DNA from: Actinobacteria bacterium UBA5182
GTDB lineage: Bacteria > Actinomycetota > UBA4738
Reading direction: 5' to 3'
DNA length: 5,092 bases
NCBI GenBank assembly: GCA_002413185.1
Contig: DHWM01000025.1
Coordinates: 3,368-8,459, forward strand
Under the pieces are notes generated by a model. The model saw only the letters and a list, made by a program, of their open reading frames with translations. It made no database searches and had not been told where the DNA came from. Both the position numbers and the translations under genes were made by a program. Positions 1 through 5,092 of the stretch are shown here, piece by piece (position 1 is the stretch's first letter; each line of letters opens with the position of its first letter).

Positions 1-224
1 CGCCTGGCGGCGGCTCGCTTGTGGACGGCGCCCCGGGATGCCGCCTTGTCCAGCTCCCGAGCCGACTCGCGGAGCAATGTCTGGGCGGTCTCGGCATCAC
101 CGTCGATCGCGGCGCCCCGGACCTTCTTGGCCGAGGTCTTCAGCGCGGTTCGGACGGCTCGGTTGCGGACGCGCCGTCCTTCGTTCTGATGGTTCCGTTT
201 GATCTGGGACTTGATGTTGGCCAC
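1..224 (-). CDS. rpsT: 30S ribosomal protein S20 (3' end cut off by window edge)
   Basis: S20 is a primary 16S rRNA-binding protein of the small ribosomal subunit, needed for early 30S assembly. The reverse strand reads from a GTG start at 224-222 and opens with MANIKSQIKRN, the hallmark S20 N-terminus. Further matches are an Arg/Lys-rich helix (residues 17-36), LLRESARELDKAASRG (residues 50-65) and the conserved VHKRAAAR near residues 67-74. Seventy-four codons are visible; S20 is usually about 86-88 residues, so roughly 12-14 C-terminal residues lie off the left edge. The GTG is chosen because it puts the conserved ANIKSQ block at residue 2. No Shine-Dalgarno precedes it, but a TAGAAT hexamer lies 8 bp upstream, so the mRNA may be leaderless. 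It is divergent from lepA, a common pairing. Family identity is very secure; only the C-terminus is unseen. Confidence 0.97.
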   Translation of the reverse strand, partial: MANIKSQIKRNHQNEGRRVRNRAVRTALKTSAKKVRGAAIDGDAETAQTLLRESARELDKAASRGAVHKRAAAR

Positions 225-232
225 GGCGGGCG

Positions 233-238
233 ATTCTA
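233..238 (-). promoter_or_regulatory. Candidate -10 element (TAGAAT) for rpsT
   Basis: On the minus strand TAGAAT sits 8 bp upstream of the rpsT GTG. It matches the TANNNT -10 consensus, and the spacing would start transcription at or next to the start codon, as in the leaderless genes common in actinobacteria. The expected -35 zone (about 256-261) has no clear TTGACA-like match and overlaps the opposing lepA -10. The match to TANNNT and the spacing are seen directly; promoter function is inferred. Confidence 0.5.
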
Positions 239-253
239 GCAGCGGGGAGCGCG

Positions 254-259
254 TACCCT
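254..259 (+). promoter_or_regulatory. Candidate -10 element (TACCCT) for lepA-hemW
   Basis: TACCCT matches TANNNT and ends 9 bp before the lepA ATG, which fits a leaderless or very short-leader transcript. The only purine-rich Shine-Dalgarno-like run (GGGGAG at 244-249) is 19 bp from the ATG, too far to work normally, and would lie upstream of the transcription start. The zone where a -35 should fall (about 231-236) overlaps the rpsT -10 and is not a recognisable -35. Function is inferred. Confidence 0.45.
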
Positions 260-268
260 AGCCTGCCG

Positions 269-2083
269 ATGGATCAGCGGCTCATCCGCAACTTCTGCAT
301 CGTGGCCCACATCGACCATGGCAAGTCGACGCTGGCCGACAGGTTCCTCGACGTCACGCACGCCGTGGCGGAGCGGCAGATGCGCGAGCAGTACCTGGAC
401 CGGATGGATCTGGAGCGGGAGCGCGGGATCACCATCAAGGCGCAAGCCGTCAGGCTGGCCTACCCGCACGACGGAGTCGAATACGAGCTGAACCTCATCG
501 ACACTCCCGGGCACGTCGACTTCACCTATGAGGTGTCGCGGAGCCTGGCGGCATGCGAAGGAGCCATCCTGCTCGTCGACGCCGCCCAGGGGATCGAAGC
601 GCAGACCCTGGCCAACTTCCACCTGGCCAGGGACGCCGGGCTGAGCATCGTTCCGGTCGTCAACAAGATCGACCTTCCGGCGGCGAATCCCGATGGCGTT
701 GCGGAGGAGCTCGCGGAGCTGGTCGGTGCCGAGCCCCAGGACGTCCTCCGGGTCTCGGCGAAGTCCGGCGCCGGAGTCACCGAGCTGCTCCGGGCCCTGA
801 TCGACCGGGTTCCCTCTCCGAGCGGGGACCCCGCCGCTCCTCTTCGCGCGCTCGTGTTCGACTCCAGCTACGACCCGTACCGGGGGGTCGTCGCGTATCT
901 CCGCGTCGTGGACGGAGAGATCACGGGACGGTCGCGGGTGGTGTTCATGTCGAACCGAAGCACGTCGGAGTCCGAGGAGGTGGGGGTGTTCGCTCCCGAC
1001 GCCTCGCCCAGGCCCGCCCTCACCGCCGGTGACGTTGGCTATCTGATCACCGGCGTGAAGGACCTTCGGCAAGCCAAGGTGGGTGACACGGTCACGCTGG
1101 CATCGCGACCCGCGGGGAAGGCGCTTCCCGGCTATCGCGAGCCGAAACCGATGGTGTGGAGCGGGCTCTATCCGGCCGAGGGCGGCGACTACGCTGTGCT
1201 CCGCGACGCCCTCGACAAGCTCAAGCTGTCCGACGCGGCCCTGGTGTACGAGCCCGAGTCCTCGCTCGCGCTGGGGTTCGGGTTCCGGTGCGGCTTCCTG
1301 GGCCTTCTGCACATGGACATCGTCAAGGAGCGACTGGAGCGAGAGTTCAACCTCGAGCTCATCGCCACCGCGCCCAACGTCGAATTCCGGGTGATCCGCC
1401 AGACCGAGGTGATCTCGGTGCACAACCCCTCGGAGATGCCGCAGCCCGGCACGTACGACTACGTCGAGGAGCCGTTCGTCCTGGCCACCGTGGTGACGCC
1501 ATCGTCGTTCCTGGGACCGGTGATGGAGCTGTGCCAGCAGCGTCGGGGCTCCCTCCAGGACCTGCGGTACCTCTCTCCCGAAAGGGCCGAGGTCCACTAC
1601 CTGCTGCCGCTCGCGGAGATCATCTTCGATTTCTTCGACCTCCTGAAATCGCGCACCCGCGGGTACGCCTCGCTGGACTACGAGCACTGGGGCTACGAAC
1701 GGTCCGACCTGGTCCGGGTGGACCTGCTGCTCCAGGGCGAGGCCGTCGACGCGTTCTCCTCAGTGGTCCACCGGGACAAGGCCCCGACCTACGGCCGGGC
1801 CATGGCCGAGCGCCTCCGAGAGCTGATCCCGAGGCAGCTGTTCGAGGTAGCCATCCAGGCGACCATCGGCAGCCGGGTCATCGCCCGCGAGACCGTCCGG
1901 GCCAAACGCAAGGACGTCCTGGCGAAGTGCTACGGCGGGGATATCACCCGAAAGCGCAAGCTCCTGGAGAAGCAGAAGGAGGGCAAGCGGCGGATGCGCC
2001 GGGTGGGCCGTGTGGACGTGCCCCAAGAGGCGTTCATCGCCGCGCTTCGGGTCGATCAGCAGCCGGCGGGGAGGCAGCCATGA
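269..2083 (+). CDS. lepA: Elongation factor 4 (LepA), ribosomal translational GTPase
   Basis: EF4/LepA is a ribosome-binding GTPase, peripherally membrane-associated in some bacteria, that has been linked to back-translocation, relief of stalled ribosomes and 30S biogenesis. All 604 residues are present, a normal family length. The G domain (about 1-185) shows P-loop AHIDHGKST (13-21), switch I RGITIK (52-57), DTPGH (78-82, with catalytic His82), NKID (132-135) and SAK (163-165). EF-G-like domains II, III and V follow (about 190-290, 295-370 and 400-485); domain IV is absent, as expected. The LepA-specific C-terminal domain carries AKRKDVLAKCYGGDITRKRK (residues 545-564), diagnostic against EF-G, TypA and RF3. 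The ATG at 269 places the P-loop close to the N-terminus as usual, and there is no Shine-Dalgarno at normal spacing. The gene ends in a 4-base overlap with hemW, so the two probably form one transcript. I see no missing catalytic residue, truncation or frameshift. Confidence 0.98.
   Translation: MDQRLIRNFCIVAHIDHGKSTLADRFLDVTHAVAERQMREQYLDRMDLERERGITIKAQAVRLAYPHDGVEYELNLIDTPGHVDFTYEVSRSLAACEGAILLVDAAQGIEAQTLANFHLARDAGLSIVPVVNKIDLPAANPDGVAEELAELVGAEPQDVLRVSAKSGAGVTELLRALIDRVPSPSGDPAAPLRALVFDSSYDPYRGVVAYLRVVDGEITGRSRVVFMSNRSTSESEEVGVFAPDASPRPALTAGDVGYLITGVKDLRQAKVGDTVTLASRPAGKALPGYREPKPMVWSGLYPAEGGDYAVLRDALDKLKLSDAALVYEPESSLALGFGFRCGFLGLLHMDIVKERLEREFNLELIATAPNVEFRVIRQTEVISVHNPSEMPQPGTYDYVEEPFVLATVVTPSSFLGPVMELCQQRRGSLQDLRYLSPERAEVHYLLPLAEIIFDFFDLLKSRTRGYASLDYEHWGYERSDLVRVDLLLQGEAVDAFSSVVHRDKAPTYGRAMAERLRELIPRQLFEVAIQATIGSRVIARETVRAKRKDVLAKCYGGDITRKRKLLEKQKEGKRRMRRVGRVDVPQEAFIAALRVDQQPAGRQP
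2068..2074 (+). promoter_or_regulatory. Ribosome binding site of hemW (GGGGAGG)
   Basis: A strong Shine-Dalgarno core, GGAGG at 2070-2074, lies 5 bp before the ATG at 2080, inside the last codons of lepA. It fixes the hemW start at 2080 rather than further upstream in the long open frame that runs through lepA. It contrasts with the absence of a Shine-Dalgarno at the operon's first gene, as expected if lepA is leaderless and hemW is internal to the transcript. Confidence 0.75.
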
Positions 2084-3264
2084 CGCCTCGAGCGCGCGAC
2101 GAACACGTCCAGCCGGGTTCGGCCGGGATCGATGGTTCGGCAGGCCTCTACGTTCACATCCCCTTCTGTCTCACTCGGTGTGGCTACTGCGACTTCAACA
2201 CCTACGCCGGTTTGGAGCATCTGGCCGGAGCGTACCTGGAGGGTCTGACACTGGAGTCCGACCTCGCTGCCCCGGAGTGGCGAGACCACACCTTCGTCTC
2301 CGTGTTCTTCGGGGGCGGCACGCCGACGATGCTTCCCTCCGAACGCCTCGGGGACCTGCTGGGCAGCCTCCGGCGAAGGTTCTCGTTCGACCCCGCCGCG
2401 GAGATCACCGTGGAGGCCAATCCCGACACCGTCGACGGGCGGGCCCTGGCCGGGCTTCTGGCGAGCGGTGTGGGCCGTCTGTCCCTCGGGGTCCAGTCCT
2501 TCGACCCGGCCGTGCTGGTCTCGCTGGAGCGCGTGCACTCGCCGCAGTCCGCCAGGACGGCCTTCGCCGCGGCCCGCAGCGCGGGCTTCCAGAACGTCAA
2601 CCTGGATCTGATCTACGGAGCCAACGGCGAGACGCTCGAGTCGTGGCGGCGGACCGTGGAGGAGGCGGTGGCGCTCGAGCCGGACCATCTGTCCTGCTAC
2701 GCCCTGACCGTCGAACCATCCACGCGGCTCGGAAGGAAGGTCGCCGCCGGAATGGTTCCGCCGCCGGACCCAGACCTCCAGGCCGACATGTACCACGTGG
2801 CGTGCGACCTCCTGGGAGCGGCCGGCTACGAGCACTACGAGATCTCGAACTGGGCCACGCCGGGCCGCCGCTGTCTGCACAACATGGGCTACTGGCAGGG
2901 CCGCCCCTATCTGGGGCTGGGAGCGGGGGCGCATTCCCACCGTGATGGGCGGCGGTGGTGGAACGTCCGTCCGCCCCGCCAGTACCTGGACCTCCTCGAC
3001 GGGGGCGAGCTTCCCATCGGGGGCGAGGAACGGCTGAGCGACGCCGAGCGTGCCACCGAGCGGCTGCTCCTGGGCCTTCGCGTCGCGGACGGCATCCCGG
3101 CGCAGTGGCTCCCCGACGGACGGGCCACGCCGTTCGTCGAAGACGGTCTGGCGGAGCGTCGGGGCGACCGACTGGCGTTGACCGACCGGGGGATGCTCGT
3201 GGCGAACGAGCTGGTGCTGGCGTTCGCCGCAGGCATCGGCGGCGTTGAGCCCCCAGGTCCCTGA
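2080..3264 (+). CDS. hemW: Radical SAM heme chaperone HemW (HemN-like)
   Basis: HemW is a radical-SAM-family protein that binds heme and delivers it to client proteins such as respiratory enzymes; it is often misannotated as oxygen-independent coproporphyrinogen III oxidase (HemN). The protein has 394 residues, typical for HemW. After a 22-residue lead comes LYVHIPFC, then the 4Fe-4S motif C30-x3-C34-x2-C37 followed by DFN. Phe39 stands where HemN has its extra cysteine, which favours HemW. Other landmarks are the SAM-binding GGGTPT (78-83), EANP (112-115), GVQSF (137-141), DLIYG (176-180) and the HemW signature HNxxYW (H267, N268, Y271, W272) followed by GLGAGAHS. Residues from about 315 form the C-terminal HemN-type helical/winged domain. 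The ATG overlaps the lepA TGA (ATGA, 2080-2083), and GGAGG lies 5 bp upstream, so translation is probably coupled. The open frame extends upstream to 1156, but that part is a shadow of lepA. Confidence 0.95.
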   Translation: MTPRARDEHVQPGSAGIDGSAGLYVHIPFCLTRCGYCDFNTYAGLEHLAGAYLEGLTLESDLAAPEWRDHTFVSVFFGGGTPTMLPSERLGDLLGSLRRRFSFDPAAEITVEANPDTVDGRALAGLLASGVGRLSLGVQSFDPAVLVSLERVHSPQSARTAFAAARSAGFQNVNLDLIYGANGETLESWRRTVEEAVALEPDHLSCYALTVEPSTRLGRKVAAGMVPPPDPDLQADMYHVACDLLGAAGYEHYEISNWATPGRRCLHNMGYWQGRPYLGLGAGAHSHRDGRRWWNVRPPRQYLDLLDGGELPIGGEERLSDAERATERLLLGLRVADGIPAQWLPDGRATPFVEDGLAERRGDRLALTDRGMLVANELVLAFAAGIGGVEPPGP

Positions 3265-3268
3265 GCGG

Positions 3269-3282
3269 AGCCGAAGACGGCT
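3269..3282. terminator. Small hairpin in the hemW / propeller-gene convergent gap
   Basis: AGCCG (3269-3273) and CGGCT (3278-3282) form a perfect 5-bp stem around an AAGA loop (TCTT on the other strand), in the 16-bp gap between two convergent genes. One arm overlaps the stop codon of the minus-strand gene (3281-3283). No T-tract follows in either direction, so it is not a standard intrinsic terminator; at most it is a weak bidirectional one. The pairing is seen; a terminator role is a guess from location. Confidence 0.25.
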
Positions 3283-5083
3283 AGCCCGAGGGATTGTCGC
3301 CGCCGAGGTTCGACCCGCACAGGTCCTCGGCGGATTGGAAGGAGGGGGTCGAGCTCGTCGCCGGCTCCGTGTAATCGCGCGTCGAGACGACCACGAAGCT
3401 CCGGTCCTGGAGCGTCAGCACCGTCTCGTGGACGTTCCACGTGTCGAACGATGGCGGGCCCGCGTTGTCCGCGTGGGAGGCCACCAATTGCCGCGTCCCA
3501 TCGGACGTATCGCGGCACTGCAGGGTATCCATGTGCTGGACGGTGCCTCCCAACCCGAAGTTCGCCACCAGGTTGGAGTCGAACCCGGGAGCGCCGGGCG
3601 GCGCGACCGAGAGCGGCCCGAGGCCCGGATCGGTGGGACGGAGCGAGTAGAACTGCAGGAACTCGGTGGAAGCGCCCTCCGTGACCACGATGCCGAGCTC
3701 CGCCGTGCCGTCACCGTCGATGTCCGGCGACGTGAAGGCCTGGCACACGTCCTGGCAGAACTTGATCCCCGCGACCTGCATCGGCGAACCGCCGCTGTAG
3801 CTGACCTGGAGCTCCCACGGCAAGCCCGCCGCGCCCGGTGCCGGCGCGCATTCGGTCCGCACCACGGTCGCCACGTCCGGAACCCCGTCGCCGTCGAAGT
3901 CCGCGATGCGCACGCTGGACTGGCACGAGGAGGGATACGTCGTGGGGCTCGGCGACGCCAGGGGCGCCGGACTGGGGGCGATGGTCGGAAGGGGCGTCGG
4001 CGCGGGCGAGGGCTGCCCCGAGTCCCCACGCACCGGCTGCCAGGCCGGAGAGAAGTCGGACCGGGGGTTCAGTTCGTCGGTGAGCTTCGTGACGCCGGAT
4101 CCGTCGGCGTTCATCACGTACACGTTCATCGAGCCGTCACGCTTGCTCTGGAAGGCGATCTTCGATCCATCGGGCGACCACGCGGGCTCATAGCTGCCGT
4201 CCCCGGCCAGCGTCACCGCCCCCGACCCATCGGCGCCCACCACGTCGATGGTGCCCTCGTGGTCGAAGGCGATCTTCGACCCGTCCGGCGACCACGACGG
4301 CTGGTCTCCGGCAATGGCGGGATCGCCCAGCGGGCTGGCCTCGCCGGTGCCGTCGGCCGGCACCACGTACAAGGAGCTCGGACCGTCTCCGCACAACCGG
4401 TCGAACACGATCCTCGATCCGTCCGGCGACCACGCCGGGTATTCGTCCTGGCAGTCCGCCGGCCGGCCGGCCACGACGACCGGGTCACCCCCCGTCGCGG
4501 GGACGACCTCGATGTGGCCGTCGCCGGTGAAGAACGCCACCTGCAGGCCGTCGGGGGACCAGGCGGGCGCCACAGGGGGGTCCCCGGCGGTGGTCAGGGT
4601 CGCCAGCCCCGTGCCGCCGGCCCCGACGACGTCGACCTCACCGGCCCCCTCGCCCGCCCCGCGGGCGAACGCGAGCTGGGTCCCGTCCGGCGACCACGTC
4701 AGCCCGGTGCTGTACATCGGCTGGGCCACGATCTCGGTGAGCGCCGAACCGTCGGGCTGGACGGAGTAGATCGTCTGGCCCTCGCCGCCGAAGGCGCCGT
4801 CTCGAGTCGACAGGAACGCGATCACGCCGTTCGACACCGTGGACGACGCGGCCGGACGGGGGGCCTCACGCCGGCCGGTCCCACCGCCGAAGGCCCGAAC
4901 CAGGCCGTAGGTCCCCACTCCGGTCCCCGCCAGGACCACCACCGTCAGGGCCGAGGCCTGGACCTTTCGAACCATCCGGCGGTGCCGCTTCCTGGCGCGG
5001 ATGCTCTCGAACGCGCCGGTCCCCTCGGCCGGCTGGGCCGCTCGTTCCAGCCCTCGGCGCAGGCGGTCCTCAAACCCCGGCAT
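3281..5083 (-). CDS. Membrane-anchored TolB-like (PD40) beta-propeller protein with C-terminal DxDxDG region
   Basis: No gene name is recognised. The 600 residues read, in order: a charged cytoplasmic tail (1-42) with FEDRLRRGLERAA and a basic stretch (29-40); one hydrophobic segment (about 43-62), predicted N-in/C-out by the positive-inside rule; a TolB-like propeller (about 85-350) with five exact WSPDG motifs (W130, W175, W218, W264, W302) and a degenerate sixth, AWQP (W348); a Pro/Ser/Thr-rich linker (355-386); and a C-terminal domain with two DxDxDG loops (395-403 and 454-462) of FG-GAP/EF-hand style. Eight cysteines, all distal to the membrane segment, could form disulfides outside the cell. 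WSPDG propellers usually bind peptides or proteins or serve as scaffolds; no enzyme active site is visible. Such tails are often encoded beside ECF sigma factors, so a sensor or anti-sigma-like role is possible, but no zinc anti-sigma HxxxCxxC motif is present and the neighbour is off-window. The ATG at 5083 keeps the conserved-looking tail; only 9 upstream bases are visible, with no convincing ribosome binding site. Confidence 0.9.
   Translation of the reverse strand: MPGFEDRLRRGLERAAQPAEGTGAFESIRARKRHRRMVRKVQASALTVVVLAGTGVGTYGLVRAFGGGTGRREAPRPAASSTVSNGVIAFLSTRDGAFGGEGQTIYSVQPDGSALTEIVAQPMYSTGLTWSPDGTQLAFARGAGEGAGEVDVVGAGGTGLATLTTAGDPPVAPAWSPDGLQVAFFTGDGHIEVVPATGGDPVVVAGRPADCQDEYPAWSPDGSRIVFDRLCGDGPSSLYVVPADGTGEASPLGDPAIAGDQPSWSPDGSKIAFDHEGTIDVVGADGSGAVTLAGDGSYEPAWSPDGSKIAFQSKRDGSMNVYVMNADGSGVTKLTDELNPRSDFSPAWQPVRGDSGQPSPAPTPLPTIAPSPAPLASPSPTTYPSSCQSSVRIADFDGDGVPDVATVVRTECAPAPGAAGLPWELQVSYSGGSPMQVAGIKFCQDVCQAFTSPDIDGDGTAELGIVVTEGASTEFLQFYSLRPTDPGLGPLSVAPPGAPGFDSNLVANFGLGGTVQHMDTLQCRDTSDGTRQLVASHADNAGPPSFDTWNVHETVLTLQDRSFVVVSTRDYTEPATSSTPSFQSAEDLCGSNLGGDNPSG
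3698..3724 (-). other. Second DxDxDG calcium-type loop
   Basis: Residues 454-462 read DIDGDGTAE, with Asp454, Asp456, Asp458 and Glu462 at positions 1, 3, 5 and 9, followed by a hydrophobic strand (LGIVV). It lies 59 residues after the first loop, close to the roughly 60-residue period of FG-GAP blades. Cys443 and Cys447 just before it may form a disulfide with each other or with another cysteine. Confidence 0.65.
3875..3901 (-). other. First DxDxDG calcium-type loop
   Basis: Residues 395-403 read DFDGDGVPD. Asp395, Asp397, Asp399 and Asp403 occupy loop positions 1, 3, 5 and 9, the usual calcium ligands of FG-GAP, thrombospondin-type and EF-hand-like loops. The strand after it (VATVV) is typical of FG-GAP/VCBS blades. 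Calcium binding is inferred from the motif. Confidence 0.65.
3926..4021 (-). other. Pro/Ser/Thr-rich linker of the propeller protein
   Basis: Residues 355-386 consist almost only of Pro, Ser, Ala and Thr, with repeated SP, AP and TP pairs. This is typical of an extended, flexible or cell-wall-spanning spacer between extracytoplasmic domains in high-GC Gram-positives. It separates the propeller from the C-terminal domain. Confidence 0.8.
4034..4831 (-). repeat. Six-blade PD40/TolB-like propeller repeats
   Basis: The WSPDG codons begin at 4696, 4561, 4432, 4294 and 4180 (reading leftward), with a degenerate sixth, AWQP, at 4042. Unit lengths are therefore 45, 43, 46, 38 and 46 residues. Each unit follows the PD40 pattern: WSPDG, then a strand like SKIAF, a turn, a strand like IYVV, then a polar ADGSG-type turn. 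The region opens with GVIAF (86-90) without a preceding WSPDG and closes with AWQP, which suits a circularly closed six-bladed propeller in which the last segment completes the first blade. Blade number is inferred from motif count. Confidence 0.85.
4151..4296 (-). repeat. Near-identical 32-bp direct repeats marking two propeller blades
   Basis: Positions 4151-4182 and 4265-4296 match at 29 of 32 bases, 114 bp (38 codons) apart. They encode the two identical WSPDGSKIAF segments (residues 264-273 and 302-311). All three differences are synonymous. The other blades are much more diverged, so this pair looks like a more recent in-frame duplication or conversion event. Confidence 0.8.
4898..4957 (-). 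other. Single transmembrane segment of the propeller protein
   Basis: Residues 43-62 are a run of Ala, Leu, Val, Thr and Gly without charge, directly after a strongly basic stretch (Arg/Lys/His at 29-40). The 42-residue tail before it is long for a cleaved Sec signal peptide, and no lipobox cysteine is seen, so a signal anchor with the propeller outside is the better reading. A cleaved signal remains possible. Confidence 0.75.
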
Positions 5084-5092
5084 TGCCCACCG

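Noticed and set aside
21..239. A 72-codon plus-strand frame at the left end
   Set aside because: It is the complement of rpsT, whose translation is a clear S20 match.
244..249. GGGGAG as a Shine-Dalgarno for lepA
   Set aside because: It is 19 bp from the ATG, well beyond the usual 5-10 bp, and lies upstream of the predicted -10, so it would not be in the transcript.
236..1687. A 483-codon open frame on the minus strand opposite lepA
   Set aside because: It lies entirely antisense to an unmistakable lepA, its translation is low-complexity and Arg/Gly/Val/His-rich without recognisable motifs, and long antisense frames are expected in very GC-rich coding DNA.
1156..2079. Upstream extension of the hemW reading frame into lepA (a 702-codon frame overall)
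   Set aside because: The extension is Arg/Pro/Gly-rich out-of-frame lepA sequence. The HemW homology begins after 2080, and the ATG at 2080 has a good ribosome binding site and an ATGA junction.
2056..2940. A 294-codon minus-strand frame opposite hemW
   Set aside because: It is antisense to hemW, compositionally biased and without domain motifs; a codon-bias shadow.
2080..3264. Calling this gene HemN (coproporphyrinogen III dehydrogenase)
   Set aside because: The cluster motif is CxxxCxxC followed by DF, without HemN's additional cysteine, and the HNxxYW signature of HemW is present.
2907..3518. A minus-strand frame spanning the hemW / propeller-gene junction
   Set aside because: It overlaps two well-supported genes in other frames, and its Ser/Arg/Pro-rich translation has no recognisable domain.
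4160..4700. Regularly spaced similar 15-20 bp segments that could look like a CRISPR-like or tandem DNA array
   Set aside because: They are the codons for WSPDG in successive propeller blades, in frame and with protein-level spacing of 38-46 residues; the repeat is explained by coding.

Overview
The window is very GC-rich, gene-dense bacterial DNA with strong G/C preference at third codon positions. It holds parts of four protein genes and almost no intergenic space. Gene content, GTG/ATG starts, apparently leaderless 5' ends and a 600-residue membrane-anchored TolB-like propeller protein all suggest a high-GC actinobacterium (Actinomycetota), quite possibly an uncultured lineage. That assignment is inference from sequence style; no marker was searched.

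Layout, left to right. (1) Positions 1-224, minus strand: rpsT, ribosomal protein S20, cut by the window edge so that its last dozen or so residues are missing. (2) Positions 225-268: a 44-bp divergent intergenic region with one TANNNT -10-like hexamer per direction, each 8-9 bp from its start codon, and no usable Shine-Dalgarno. (3) Positions 269-2083, plus strand: lepA (elongation factor 4), complete and canonical. (4) Positions 2080-3264, plus strand: hemW (radical-SAM heme chaperone of the HemN family), overlapping the lepA stop in an ATGA junction and preceded by a good GGGGAGG ribosome binding site. (5) Positions 3265-3280: a 16-bp convergent gap with a small hairpin. (6) Positions 3281-5083, minus strand: a 600-residue protein with a short basic cytoplasmic tail, one membrane segment, a six-bladed PD40/TolB-like beta-propeller, a Pro/Ser-rich linker and a C-terminal region carrying two DxDxDG calcium-type loops.

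rpsT, lepA and hemW form a widely conserved neighbourhood tied to translation and stress physiology; in Bacillus and many other bacteria hrcA and the dnaK/dnaJ genes follow hemW. Here that run ends at hemW, and an unrelated convergent gene follows. lepA and hemW are almost certainly co-transcribed and translationally coupled. The propeller gene is the least understood element. Its architecture (charged cytoplasmic tail, membrane anchor, extracytoplasmic ligand or scaffold domains) resembles actinobacterial membrane proteins encoded beside ECF sigma factors, but the gene that would test this lies beyond the right edge. I see no mobile element, CRISPR array, tRNA or rRNA, and no gene-free stretch longer than 44 bp. 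Nothing here amounts to a clearly new multi-gene system; the propeller protein and the divergent promoter are the two points worth pursuing.
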